This document shows, piece by piece, positions 1-5,064 of a DNA stretch of 5,096 nt. Numbering within the stretch: position 1 is the first letter of the stretch; each line of letters starts with the position of its first letter. This DNA is from Bacillota bacterium (GTDB lineage Bacteria > Bacillota_B > Desulfitobacteriia > Desulfitobacteriales > Desulfitobacteriaceae): the NCBI GenBank assembly GCA_021779415.1, contig JAJYAS010000314.1:1-5096 (forward strand), given 5' to 3'. The notes beneath the pieces are model-generated. The model saw only the letters and a list, made by a program, of their open reading frames with translations, did not search any database and was not told the origin of the DNA. The position numbers were made by a program, and so were the translations under genes.

Positions 1-94
1 CATAATAGGTTAAACGAGCAACTTCCTGGTCGGGAGCGTAAATTCCAAAGACGCCACATTCTTCTTTCGGTTTATCCTCTCCAAATCTGAACAT
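1..94 (-). CDS. purF: Amidophosphoribosyltransferase, N-terminal 31 codons (cut by window edge)
   Basis: This is the start of glutamine PRPP amidotransferase, the committed step of purine synthesis (PRPP plus glutamine to phosphoribosylamine). Only the N terminus is present, beginning MFRFGEDKPKEECGVFGIYA. The EECGVFGIYA stretch matches the start of the class II (Ntn) glutaminase domain. Cys13 should become the N-terminal nucleophile after a 12-residue propeptide is removed, as in Bacillus PurF. The ATG at 92-94 is preceded by a strong AGGAGG about six bases upstream, which fixes the start. It lies 107 bases downstream of purC with no terminator visible in the gap, so it is most simply the fourth gene of the purine operon. 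The gap (95-201) holds no ORF longer than a few codons. In particular there is no purS. The frame is open to the window edge, and the rest of the gene lies outside. Confidence 0.9.
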   Translation of the reverse strand, partial: MFRFGEDKPKEECGVFGIYAPDQEVARLTYY

Positions 95-201
95 TTCCGG
101 CCTCCTCTCCCACTTAGTTAGATTGCGTTTTAATCTCCCTATACCCGGATTTACGCGCATCCTGATTTATACATATTGATTTATTTAGCTTAACCTTTTC
201 T

Positions 202-915
202 TTAAACAAGAGCAGCCTTAACTCGGCGAAAGACTTCCTGATAAGCTTCTTCCACTCGTCCGAGATCCCGGCGGAAGCGATCCTTATCTAGTTTCTCACG
301 AGTTTCACTATCCCAATAACGACATGTATCTGGAGATATCTCATCTCCTAGAAGAACCTTTCCATCGGCAACCCCAAACTCAAGTTTAAAGTCAATCAGG
401 TCGATTCCTGCTTTTCCTAAGATCTTCTTTAGGATCTCGTTAATTCTAAAGCCTAAAGTTTGGATCTCACGCGCATGCTCAACACTAGCCCAACCCATCG
501 CAGCGACATGCGATTCATTAACCATCGGATCTCCCAATTTATCATCTTTATAATATAATTCCACAACCGGTCGGGAGAGAATAAAGCCCTCCTCTACGCC
601 AAGGCGATTTGCTAAGCTTCCTGCCACAATATTACGTACAACCACTTCGAGAGGAATCATGTCTAGGCGACGCACAAGCATGTCCCGCTCGCTTAACAGT
701 CGAACAAAGTGGGTTGGGATGCCAGCTTTTTCGATTTCTTCAAAAAAGAGTGCAGATAACTGGTTATTGACTTCTCCCTTATCCACAATTTGTCCTTTTT
801 TCTCGCCATTAAAAGCCGTCGCGTCATCTTTGTAAGCTACCCAGAAATAGTCACTTTGATCAGTATCATAAACTCTCTTCGCTTTTCCCTCATACCTTAA
901 TGCTAACTTTTCCAT
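202..915 (-). CDS. purC: Phosphoribosylaminoimidazole-succinocarboxamide synthase (SAICAR synthetase)
   Basis: PurC joins CAIR and aspartate using ATP to give SAICAR in the cytoplasm. The 237-residue length is normal for bacterial PurC. Visible family motifs are YEGKAKRVY (residues 8-16, nucleotide-binding loop), FNGEKKGQI (35-43), the signature [18 protein letters not shown] (89-106), DPMVNESH (129-136), [11 protein letters not shown] (171-181) and [13 protein letters not shown] (190-202, substrate and metal binding). No key residue appears to be missing. The ATG at 913-915 follows the purB stop by 21 bases. The short gap carries an AAAGGGGAAAAGG purine-rich ribosome binding site. Transcription should come from the riboswitch-controlled promoter upstream of purE. 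No terminator is seen on either side, so it is read together with purB and purF. Confidence 0.97.
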   Translation of the reverse strand: MEKLALRYEGKAKRVYDTDQSDYFWVAYKDDATAFNGEKKGQIVDKGEVNNQLSALFFEEIEKAGIPTHFVRLLSERDMLVRRLDMIPLEVVVRNIVAGSLANRLGVEEGFILSRPVVELYYKDDKLGDPMVNESHVAAMGWASVEHAREIQTLGFRINEILKKILGKAGIDLIDFKLEFGVADGKVLLGDEISPDTCRYWDSETREKLDKDRFRRDLGRVEEAYQEVFRRVKAALV

Positions 916-936
916 AATCCTTTTCCCCTTTCATTA

Positions 937-2232
937 TTAAACAAGGCCTAAACGCTCAAATATATCAACTACGTGTTTGGTATGGTAAGCATAATCAAAC
1001 AGGTCGTTAATTTCTTCTTCATTTAAATATTCCCGTATGCTAGGGTCTCTACTGATCAAGCTTTGAAATTGCTCTTTAGTATTCCAAGCTTCCATAGCAT
1101 TGCGTTGCACCAAAGCATAGGCCGTTTCACGACTGACGCCCTTTTCCACTAAGGCCAGCATGACTCGTTGAGAAAAAATCAAACCAAATCCCTTATCAAT
1201 GTTAACCTTCATTTGCTCCGGAAATACTTCCAATCGGTCCATGAGCTGGGTCATTTTATGGAGCATATAGTCAAGAGCGATCGTGCTATCAGGTAGAATC
1301 ATCCGTTCCGCTGAGGAATGAGAGATATCTCGTTCATGCCATAAAGCCACGTTTTCCAAAGCAACTTGGGCATTCGCACGAATAACCCGAGCCATGCCGC
1401 AAATCCGCTCCGGAGTAATCGGATTTTTCTTGTGAGGCATTGCCGATGAGCCTTTCTGCCCTTTTCCAAAAGCTTCTTCCACTTCATGGACATCGGTTCG
1501 CTGTAAGTTGCGAATCTCGGTCGCCATTTTATCGAGTGAACTAGCAATTCCTGCCAGGGTTGTCATAAAAAAGGCATGTCGATCACGTTGTAATATCTGA
1601 GTCGATATCAGAGCTGGTTCTAACTGAAGTACTTGGCAAACATGCGCTTCAACTTGAGGATCTACATTGGCGAACGTTCCCACAGCACCAGAAATCTTCC
1701 CAACCCGTATCTCCTCCCGGGCGAAGGCTAGGCGTTTCTTTTGACGTCCAATTTCGTCGTACCACAACGCAAACTTCAACCCTAAGGTAATAGGCTCAGC
1801 GTGAATCCCATGTGTTCGCCCCATCATAATCGTATCCCGATGCTCTAACGCTCGGCGGCGAAGAACGGTTTCCAATCCCGCCATTTTAGAAAGTAAAATA
1901 TCGGATGCTTCTACTAATTGCAGGGACAGCGCTGTATCAAGAACATCTGAAGAAGTTAGGCCTAGATGAATGTGCTTTGCTTCATCTCCTACATTTTCGG
2001 CAACATTAGTCAAGAATGCTAACACATCATGCTGGGTTACTTCTTCAATAGCCTGTACCCTTTCCCACGAAAAAGAAGCCTTTTCACGAATAACTTCAAC
2101 CGCCTCATTCGGAATCTTTCCTAGCTTGGCCCACCCTTCACACGCCGCAATCTCGATCTTCAACCATAATTCCAGACGATGTTCGTCAGTCCAAATCCTA
2201 CCCATTTCGGGCAGTGTATACCGCTCAATCAT
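937..2232 (-). CDS. purB: Adenylosuccinate lyase
   Basis: PurB acts twice in purine synthesis: it releases fumarate from SAICAR to give AICAR, and from adenylosuccinate to give AMP. It is a homotetramer of the fumarase/aspartase superfamily. The 431-residue length equals the length known for Bacillus subtilis PurB. His68 (TQHDV), His89 (HIHLGL) and His141 (GRTHGIHAEP), the three histidines implicated in the B. subtilis enzyme, occur at the same numbers. The superfamily signature GSSAMPHKKNP lies at 261-271 and carries the mobile-loop catalytic serine. TSSD at 93-96 is the other conserved block. The ATG overlaps the purE stop in an ATGA, suggesting translational coupling. An AAGGGG site lies eight bases upstream inside purE. 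It is followed 21 bases later by purC. The two intact functions mean this gene is needed even when only AMP, not IMP, must be made. Confidence 0.97.
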   Translation of the reverse strand: MIERYTLPEMGRIWTDEHRLELWLKIEIAACEGWAKLGKIPNEAVEVIREKASFSWERVQAIEEVTQHDVLAFLTNVAENVGDEAKHIHLGLTSSDVLDTALSLQLVEASDILLSKMAGLETVLRRRALEHRDTIMMGRTHGIHAEPITLGLKFALWYDEIGRQKKRLAFAREEIRVGKISGAVGTFANVDPQVEAHVCQVLQLEPALISTQILQRDRHAFFMTTLAGIASSLDKMATEIRNLQRTDVHEVEEAFGKGQKGSSAMPHKKNPITPERICGMARVIRANAQVALENVALWHERDISHSSAERMILPDSTIALDYMLHKMTQLMDRLEVFPEQMKVNIDKGFGLIFSQRVMLALVEKGVSRETAYALVQRNAMEAWNTKEQFQSLISRDPSIREYLNEEEINDLFDYAYHTKHVVDIFERLGLV

Positions 2233-2744
2233 GCGTTAGTCCCCTTTATCCCTTCACTTACCTTTTTTTGCAACGCTTCATCCTTCGCCTCGATATCCTG
2301 CTGCATCTGAGCCCGATAGTTTTTAACCTTAGCACTTAAAGGTTTATCCTGAATGGCAAGGATCTGTACCGCAAGCAACGCTGCATTGCGTGCCGCACCA
2401 ATGCCAACCGTTGCAACCGGAATTCCTGGCGGCATTTGCACGATGGAGTAAAGAGCGTCAATTCCTGCCATGGCACCACTGCTCAGAGGAACACCAATGA
2501 CAGGTAAGATTGTTGCCCCCGCTACAACCCCGGGTAAATGAGCCGCTAAACCTGCCGCCGCGATGATTAGTTTTCCGCCTTGGGCTTCAAAACCTTTCAC
2601 CCATTCCACAGTTCTTTCCAATGTTCTATGAGCAGAAGAAATCTTAACCTCAAAATCAAGCTCAAATTCACGGAGGATTTTCATGGACTCCTCCATGATT
2701 TTATAATCTGAATCACTTCCCATAATAACCCCGACTTGACTCAT
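2229..2744 (-). CDS. purE: N5-carboxyaminoimidazole ribonucleotide mutase (PurE)
   Basis: PurE produces CAIR, the substrate of PurC. The 171-residue protein shows the family motifs in order: GSDSD (9-13, phosphate-binding loop), SAHR (37-40, containing the catalytic His39), AGLAAHLPG (64-72), GVPLSSGAMAG (84-94) and the MPPGIPVATVGIG loop (104-116). These look like class I PurE, which uses N5-CAIR made by PurK. Class II enzymes use AIR and CO2 directly. I cannot settle the class by eye, and no purK follows here. It is the first gene of the operon, with a GAGGGGG ribosome binding site about nine bases before the ATG. A terminator and guanine riboswitch sit in its leader. The last four bases overlap the purB start. 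The C-terminal tail (about 140-171) is charged and helical-looking. Confidence 0.96.
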   Translation of the reverse strand: MSQVGVIMGSDSDYKIMEESMKILREFELDFEVKISSAHRTLERTVEWVKGFEAQGGKLIIAAAGLAAHLPGVVAGATILPVIGVPLSSGAMAGIDALYSIVQMPPGIPVATVGIGAARNAALLAVQILAIQDKPLSAKVKNYRAQMQQDIEAKDEALQKKVSEGIKGTNA

Positions 2745-2834
2745 CTATTTTTCGCCCCCTCTTTCTCATACTATTTCTCTTATCATTACTCTTACCCTCA
2801 TCAAATACTCCTGCCCTTAATCCTTTTCTATAGC

Positions 2835-2894
2835 AAAAACCCAGGCTTGGGCAGATTACACCCTTTAATCAGAGTGAAACCTACCCGCCTGGGC
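2835..2894 (-). terminator. Intrinsic terminator of the purE guanine riboswitch
   Basis: On the minus strand CCCAGGC plus GGGTAG pairs with CTGCCC, a two-base AA bulge and GCCTGGG, followed directly by TTTTT. The upper part of the stem pairs further (GTTTCACTCT with the AAAGGGTGTAAT side, one mismatch). It lies about 90 bases after the aptamer and about 90 bases before the purE start, where a riboswitch-controlled attenuator belongs. Two competing pairings are visible. Minus-strand ATTACACC (2907-2914) can pair with GGTGTAAT (2855-2862) of the terminator. The P1-proximal GAGCGAAA (2979-2986) can pair with TTTCACTC (2872-2879) with one mismatch. Which one is the real antiterminator is inference. 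Confidence 0.88.
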
Positions 2895-2912
2895 TTTTAT
2901 CCCTTCGGTGTA

Positions 2913-2932
2913 ATTTGATTGCTCAATCAAAT
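2913..2932 (-). repeat. Perfect hairpin in the linker between aptamer and terminator
   Basis: ATTTGATT and AATCAAAT form an 8-bp perfect stem around a four-base GAGC loop on the minus strand. It lies in the pur leader between the guanine aptamer and the terminator. It touches the segment ATTACACC that can pair with the terminator, so it may take part in the switch. TGTACC (2972-2977) and GGTACA (2934-2939) can close a larger hairpin just upstream. No T-run follows, so it is not a terminator itself. Confidence 0.6.
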
Positions 2933-2983
2933 CTGTACCACTCGGACAAAGAAAATAAGTCAATTGCCCTAGGTACACTTTCG

Positions 2984-3050
2984 CTCATAGTCAGGCTATT
3001 TACGGCAGCCTGGTAGAAACTTGCGGACCATATCACCGCGGTTATATGAA
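2984..3050 (-). promoter_or_regulatory. Guanine-sensing purine riboswitch aptamer
   Basis: The minus strand carries the full purine-aptamer core. P1 is TTCATA paired with TATGAG. P2 is GCGG/CCGC around the loop TGATATGG. The J2/3 segment is TTTCTACC. P3 is AGGCT/AGCCT around a CCGTAAA-type loop, followed by GACTATGAG. The L2 and L3 loops can make the conserved kissing contact. The base that reads the ligand (position 74 in xpt numbering, in GACTATG) is C, which specifies guanine or hypoxanthine; adenine riboswitches have U. It is very close to the B. subtilis xpt aptamer. Placed after the promoter and before a terminator upstream of purE, it should switch the purine operon off when guanine is plentiful. 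Confidence 0.96.
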
Positions 3051-3074
3051 CTCCTATGAAATTTGGATAAGTTC

Positions 3075-3103
3075 ATTTTACAAGAAGGTTACATTAAGGT
3101 CAA
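3075..3103 (-). promoter_or_regulatory. Sigma-A-type promoter of the purine operon
   Basis: Minus-strand TTGACC (3098-3103) and TAAAAT (3075-3080) are separated by exactly 17 bases, a near-consensus housekeeping promoter. The expected start point near 3068 leaves about 18 bases before the riboswitch P1 helix. Two PurR-box-like elements lie immediately upstream, and the preceding gene is closed off by its own terminator, so this is the natural start of the pur transcript. Confidence 0.85.
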
Positions 3104-3107
3104 TAGA

Positions 3108-3150
3108 TAATCGAACATTAATATCTATTTTTATAGGAACGTTCGGCTAA
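3108..3150 (-). promoter_or_regulatory. Candidate PurR operator (two inverted PurBoxes)
   Basis: Minus-strand AGCCGAACGTT (CGAAC core at 3141-3145) and, inverted, AATGTTCGATTAT (GTTCG core at 3112-3116) resemble the Bacillus PurR box, whose central element is CGAA. The cores face each other with 24 bases between them, which agrees with the spacing I recall at the B. subtilis pur operon, and the proximal box sits just upstream of the -35. In Bacillus, PurR represses by binding such pairs and PRPP relieves it. A purR gene is not in this window, so the call rests on the site alone. Confidence 0.68.
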
Positions 3151-3163
3151 TGCCGAAAATTGC

Positions 3164-3188
3164 AAAAAAACAGCCCTTTCGGACTGCC
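3164..3188 (-). terminator. Intrinsic terminator after the HTH gene
   Basis: On the minus strand CAGTCC-GAAA-GGGCTG forms a 6-bp stem with a stable GAAA tetraloop, followed by seven Ts (3164-3170). It lies about 35 bases after the stop codon of the HTH gene and upstream of the PurR boxes, so it separates that transcription unit from the purine operon. Confidence 0.92.
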
Positions 3189-3221
3189 ATAATAGAATCA
3201 TTTCTTTTCATATTCTTTTGA

Positions 3222-3596
3222 CTATATCCTATTTATCTTTAAGAACTTAAATAGCAAACCTACCTCTTTCGACAATTGTGAAATCTTCATTACTAAAGAT
3301 TGCCCTCGATGCAACCTATTTGTTTCTTGAGTAGTTTTATCGGACGTGGTTTCTAATTGAGTCGCAGTTACTTTCATTTGAAATGCATTAACTATCTTAT
3401 CTGCATCTAAGTCAAGGAAACGAGCATAAGAACGCAAAAATCCTACCGTGTAAACTCCACCGGGAAGGACACAGTAGTCCCTTTCTTCCAATGCTTTTAG
3501 ATATTTACTGCGAATTTTAGTTATTTCCTCAACCTCTTTCAGCTCCATTCCTTTAGCTTCTCTGGCCTTACGTAACTGTAGGACAACTGTATCCAC
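3222..3596 (-). CDS. Short RodZ-type helix-turn-helix protein without membrane segment
   Basis: The 124-residue protein starts with GTG at 3594-3596, eight bases after GGGAGG, the only good ribosome binding site nearby. Residues about 5-70 form a RodZ-type (HTH_25) Cro/Xre-like domain: LRKAREAKGMELKEVEEITKI, then RSKYLKALEERDY and LPGGVYTVGFLRSYARFLDLD are classic. Full-length RodZ continues with a membrane helix and periplasmic domain and links MreB to the cell wall. This one instead has a polar Thr/Gln-rich linker (about 76-95) and a short basic, possibly amphipathic C-terminal helix (about 100-124), with no membrane span. Its target, DNA or protein, cannot be told from sequence. It stands alone between a c-di-GMP riboswitch leader and a strong terminator, so its production is probably tied to c-di-GMP. 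It may be a natural short form or a shortened RodZ paralogue. No frameshift is visible. Confidence 0.88.
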   Translation of the reverse strand: MDTVVLQLRKAREAKGMELKEVEEITKIRSKYLKALEERDYCVLPGGVYTVGFLRSYARFLDLDADKIVNAFQMKVTATQLETTSDKTTQETNRLHRGQSLVMKISQLSKEVGLLFKFLKINRI

Positions 3597-3635
3597 CCTT
3601 TCAACCTCCCTAGTTGAATTAAAAGTTATTAAACC

Positions 3636-3667
3636 AAAAAGAACTCCATACCAGAGATACTTAGTCC
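3636..3667 (-). terminator. Candidate attenuator of the c-di-GMP riboswitch
   Basis: Minus-strand GGACT pairs with AGTTC, and GTATC with GGTAT, in a stem broken by an AA/GG internal loop around a TCT loop, followed by TTTTT (3636-3640). It lies between the aptamer and the HTH start. An upstream GAGCTCC (3673-3679) can pair over seven positions with GGAGTTC (3641-3647), the 3' arm of this stem, and would prevent it. Upstream CCGGAG can in turn pair with CTCC..CCGG. This gives a plausible set of alternatives. The direction of control (on or off with ligand) cannot be decided by eye. Confidence 0.62.
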
Positions 3668-3692
3668 CGGCAGGAGCTCAAATTTCCTCTCC

Positions 3693-3769
3693 GGCAACCT
3701 GGCAATCATGGCAGTATCTTACTGCTGTAGACCCATGGCTTTGCGTCACACCTTTTCAGGCATTTTGCC
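3693..3769 (-). promoter_or_regulatory. Class I cyclic di-GMP riboswitch aptamer (GEMM-I)
   Basis: The minus strand reads GGCAAAATGCCTGAAAAGGT, then GTGACGCAAAGCCATGGGTC, a GCAGTA-AGA-TACTGC hairpin, and CATGATTGCCAGGTTGCC. These are the GEMM-I hallmarks: the outer GGCAA/TTGCC pairing, a GAAA-capped P2 stem (ATGCCT/AGGTGT), the invariant GACGCAAAGCC segment with the intercalating A, a P3 arm, and the GCCAGGTTGCC closing segment. The base aligned with G20 of the Vc2 riboswitch appears to be G, as in c-di-GMP binders. The cGAMP-binding variant usually has A. It lies about 100 bases upstream of the HTH gene on the same strand, with a candidate terminator between, so it should control that gene. 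Confidence 0.93.
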
Positions 3770-3811
3770 TTTTTCAGAATAATTTCCAGAAAAAATAGCT
3801 TATATATTTTT

Positions 3812-3840
3812 TTTATATACAAATTAAATAACTGTGTTAA
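3812..3840 (-). promoter_or_regulatory. Candidate sigma-A promoter for the riboswitch-HTH unit
   Basis: Minus-strand TTAACA (3835-3840) and TATAAA (3812-3817) are spaced by 17 bases. Each differs from consensus at one position. A start near 3805 would leave about 35 bases before the c-di-GMP aptamer. The region is very AT-rich, which makes chance matches common. A second candidate upstream is an extended -10 TGCTAAAAT (3876-3884) with a weak TTTAAA at -35 spacing. Confidence 0.6.
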
Positions 3841-3871
3841 ATGATGTCGTATTTTGCTAATAATCCTTCAG

Positions 3872-3884
3872 TGCTATTTTAGCA
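3872..3884. repeat. 13-base inverted repeat TGCTA-TTT-TAGCA
   Basis: A perfect 5-bp inverted repeat around TTT lies in the AT-rich gene-free stretch 3770-3963, upstream of the riboswitch promoter. It overlaps a possible extended -10 (TGCTAAAAT on the minus strand). It could be a small operator or chance. No T-run follows. Nothing else gene-like is seen in 3770-3963. Confidence 0.4.
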
Positions 3885-3963
3885 TAGTTGTCAATAAATT
3901 TAAATATTTTTTTAATTCTGGCTTTTACAAATCTTTTGAGTCTCTCGCGAATTAATGTTTATA

Positions 3964-4695
3964 TCAATATAACCCGCCTGTTGACAGGTCTTTTAACCGG
4001 TCGGGTCCCAAAGATAGCAGCTTAAACCCAAATTTCATTAACTGAACGTCATCGTACTTGATTCGGTCTGATATGTCCTCATTTAAATTCATTTTTTCGT
4101 ACAGGAAAGGGTTATTCATTATAAAATTTCTGAATTTGTCCAGATCATAGCAGGCCATAAAGGAAAGTTTAATAATTTCTTCATCAGTTTCCCGGTTGAC
4201 GGTGAGTTTTAAGTGTTTAGGTATCTCGCTAAACCCCTGTTCCATTTCTTTGTAGATCTCTAAACCCTGGTCAAGAACCCATTCCTTTATGGTTTGTGAC
4301 TTTGTCTCATTTAACCCGTGGCAGCGGGAACTTTCAAAAACAAAAGAGTATTTTCCATCGCCCAACATGTCCACCGGCGCAATCCGGCAGGCCCAAGGCC
4401 TCTCCCGGTAAACCTGGCATCCTTTTGGTGTGATGAAGGGACATTTTAGGTTATCCTCCTCGGACATCTTGATTTGTACAATGGAAAAGCCGGAGTGATG
4501 CACAGGTACTTTAAGGGTATATTTCTCCAAAAATTCTCCTGAAGAAAGACCCAGGAAATTTTTCATCCGCAGGACATCATAAGGCGTGAGACAGATATTA
4601 ATGTCCCGGCAGCACTTTTTAAAGCAATCCAGTCCATCATGACAATGAAATCTAAACTCGCTGTCTTCCTCCAGGACTAAATCTCGGTGATCCAT
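3964..4695 (-). CDS. YkgJ-type cysteine-cluster protein (putative Zn/Fe-chelating)
   Basis: The 243-residue protein carries the CxxxCC-type cluster of the YkgJ family (PF03692). CHDGLDCFKKCCRDINICLT gives Cys18, 24, 28, 29 and 35. Further cysteines follow at 85 (CPF), 93 (GCQVY), 103 (RPWACRIAP) and 125 (SSRCHG). The segment CPFITPKGCQVYRERPWACR is typical of the family's second half, where a metal or Fe-S cofactor is thought to be bound. The biochemical role is unknown. The C-terminal hundred residues (from about 145) form a charged, helical extension with FMACYDLDKFRNFI and a YDDVQLMKFGFKLL ending. No signal peptide or membrane helix is seen, so it should be cytoplasmic. The ATG at 4693-4695 follows an AGGGGG site by about seven bases. 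It is probably transcribed alone: there is an efflux remnant upstream and a separate promoter-riboswitch unit downstream, but no clear terminator after its TGA. Confidence 0.85.
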   Translation of the reverse strand: MDHRDLVLEEDSEFRFHCHDGLDCFKKCCRDINICLTPYDVLRMKNFLGLSSGEFLEKYTLKVPVHHSGFSIVQIKMSEEDNLKCPFITPKGCQVYRERPWACRIAPVDMLGDGKYSFVFESSRCHGLNETKSQTIKEWVLDQGLEIYKEMEQGFSEIPKHLKLTVNRETDEEIIKLSFMACYDLDKFRNFIMNNPFLYEKMNLNEDISDRIKYDDVQLMKFGFKLLSLGPDRLKDLSTGGLY

Positions 4696-4709
4696 AAATT
4701 CGCCCCCTT

Positions 4710-4747
4710 TAAAAATCCCTTATTATTATAAATCATCTCCCAGGGAT
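4710..4747 (-). promoter_or_regulatory. Possible weak terminator and -10 element upstream of the cysteine-cluster gene
   Basis: Minus-strand ATCCCT (4742-4747) pairs with AGGGAT (4715-4720) across a 21-base loop and runs into TTTTT (4711-4715), which could end transcription from the adaptor remnant. The loop holds a perfect TATAAT (4725-4730), 30 bases before the ATG of the cysteine-cluster gene, but no good -35 at 16-18 bases. The two readings are not exclusive. Both are weak. Confidence 0.35.
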
Positions 4748-4767
4748 AAGATAGTTAGCGAATTTTT

Positions 4768-5004
4768 TTAATTTGGAGGAGGGCCATCAGCAGGACCGCC
4801 GCCCAATGATCCCGAACTAGCTTTCGAAGTAGTAGTAGTGGCGGAAGGGCTAGTTCCGATAACGATCTCTTGCCCTTCCATTAACCCACTTTTGATTTCC
4901 ACATTAGTTCCATCATCCAAACCAACGTTCACTGACACATACTGTAAATTAGCCGCGTTCTGCCCACTTGTTATGCCCATTTTTTGTTCATACTCTTTCC
5001 CCAT
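4768..5004 (-). pseudogene. C-terminal remnant of a HlyD/MacA-type efflux adaptor
   Basis: The 78-codon open frame matches only the end of a periplasmic-adaptor-type protein. VSVNVGLDDGTNVEIKSGLM and EGQEIVIG are the typical closing beta-domain, followed by a Ser/Thr- and Gly/Pro-rich tail ending GGGPADGPPPN. Full-length adaptors are about 350-450 residues and carry an N-terminal membrane anchor, a biotinyl-lipoyl-like domain and a coiled coil, all absent here. In Firmicutes they work with MacB-like ABC transporters. The ATG at 5002-5004 has a poor ribosome site (GAGG only about two bases away). A better one, GGGGAAAGAGT before ATG at 4989-4991, opens a six-codon frame MNKKWA that stops at 4971. 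That looks like a genuine adaptor start joined out of frame to its C terminus by deletion. A functional short protein cannot be excluded. Confidence 0.6.
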
Positions 5005-5050
5005 TTCCTCGTTTTACTTTTCACCTCGCGCTTAGCGGATCAGCCTTATG

Positions 5051-5064
5051 TATCATTAATGATA
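5051..5064. repeat. 14-bp perfect palindrome TATCATTAATGATA
   Basis: The sequence is identical on both strands. On the minus strand it lies downstream of a possible -10 (TATACT, in TTTATACTAAG near the window edge) and about 60 bases before the adaptor remnant. This is where an operator for a dimeric regulator of an efflux operon would be expected. The -35 would lie outside the window. The regulator is not identified. Confidence 0.4.

Noticed and set aside
95..201. A hidden small gene such as purS between purC and purF
   Set aside because: All minus-strand frames are broken by stops within a few codons and no ribosome site precedes a longer frame.
1299..1547. Minus-strand open frame of 82 codons inside purB
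   Set aside because: It is a shadow in another frame of the fully supported purB, with no ribosome site or family resemblance.
1970..2239. Plus-strand open frame of 89 codons opposite purB
   Set aside because: It lies antisense to the conserved N-terminal part of purB and resembles no protein family.
2736..2918. Plus-strand open frame of 60 codons over the pur leader
   Set aside because: It is antisense to the riboswitch terminator, has low-complexity composition and no ribosome site.
2984..3050. Adenine or 2'-deoxyguanosine riboswitch
   Set aside because: The ligand-reading base is C, not U, and the J2/3 segment TTTCTACC is the ordinary guanine type.
3693..3769. cGAMP-type GEMM-Ib riboswitch
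   Set aside because: The base aligned with position 20 appears to be G rather than A, favouring c-di-GMP. This needs ligand testing to be final.
3889..3894. Perfect TTGACA on the minus strand as a -35 for the riboswitch unit
   Set aside because: No -10-like hexamer lies at 16-19 bases downstream (CTGAAG at 17). The nearby TAAAAT is only seven bases away.
4838..5035. Plus-strand open frame of 65 codons opposite the adaptor remnant
   Set aside because: It is a shadow of the recognisable adaptor frame on the minus strand.
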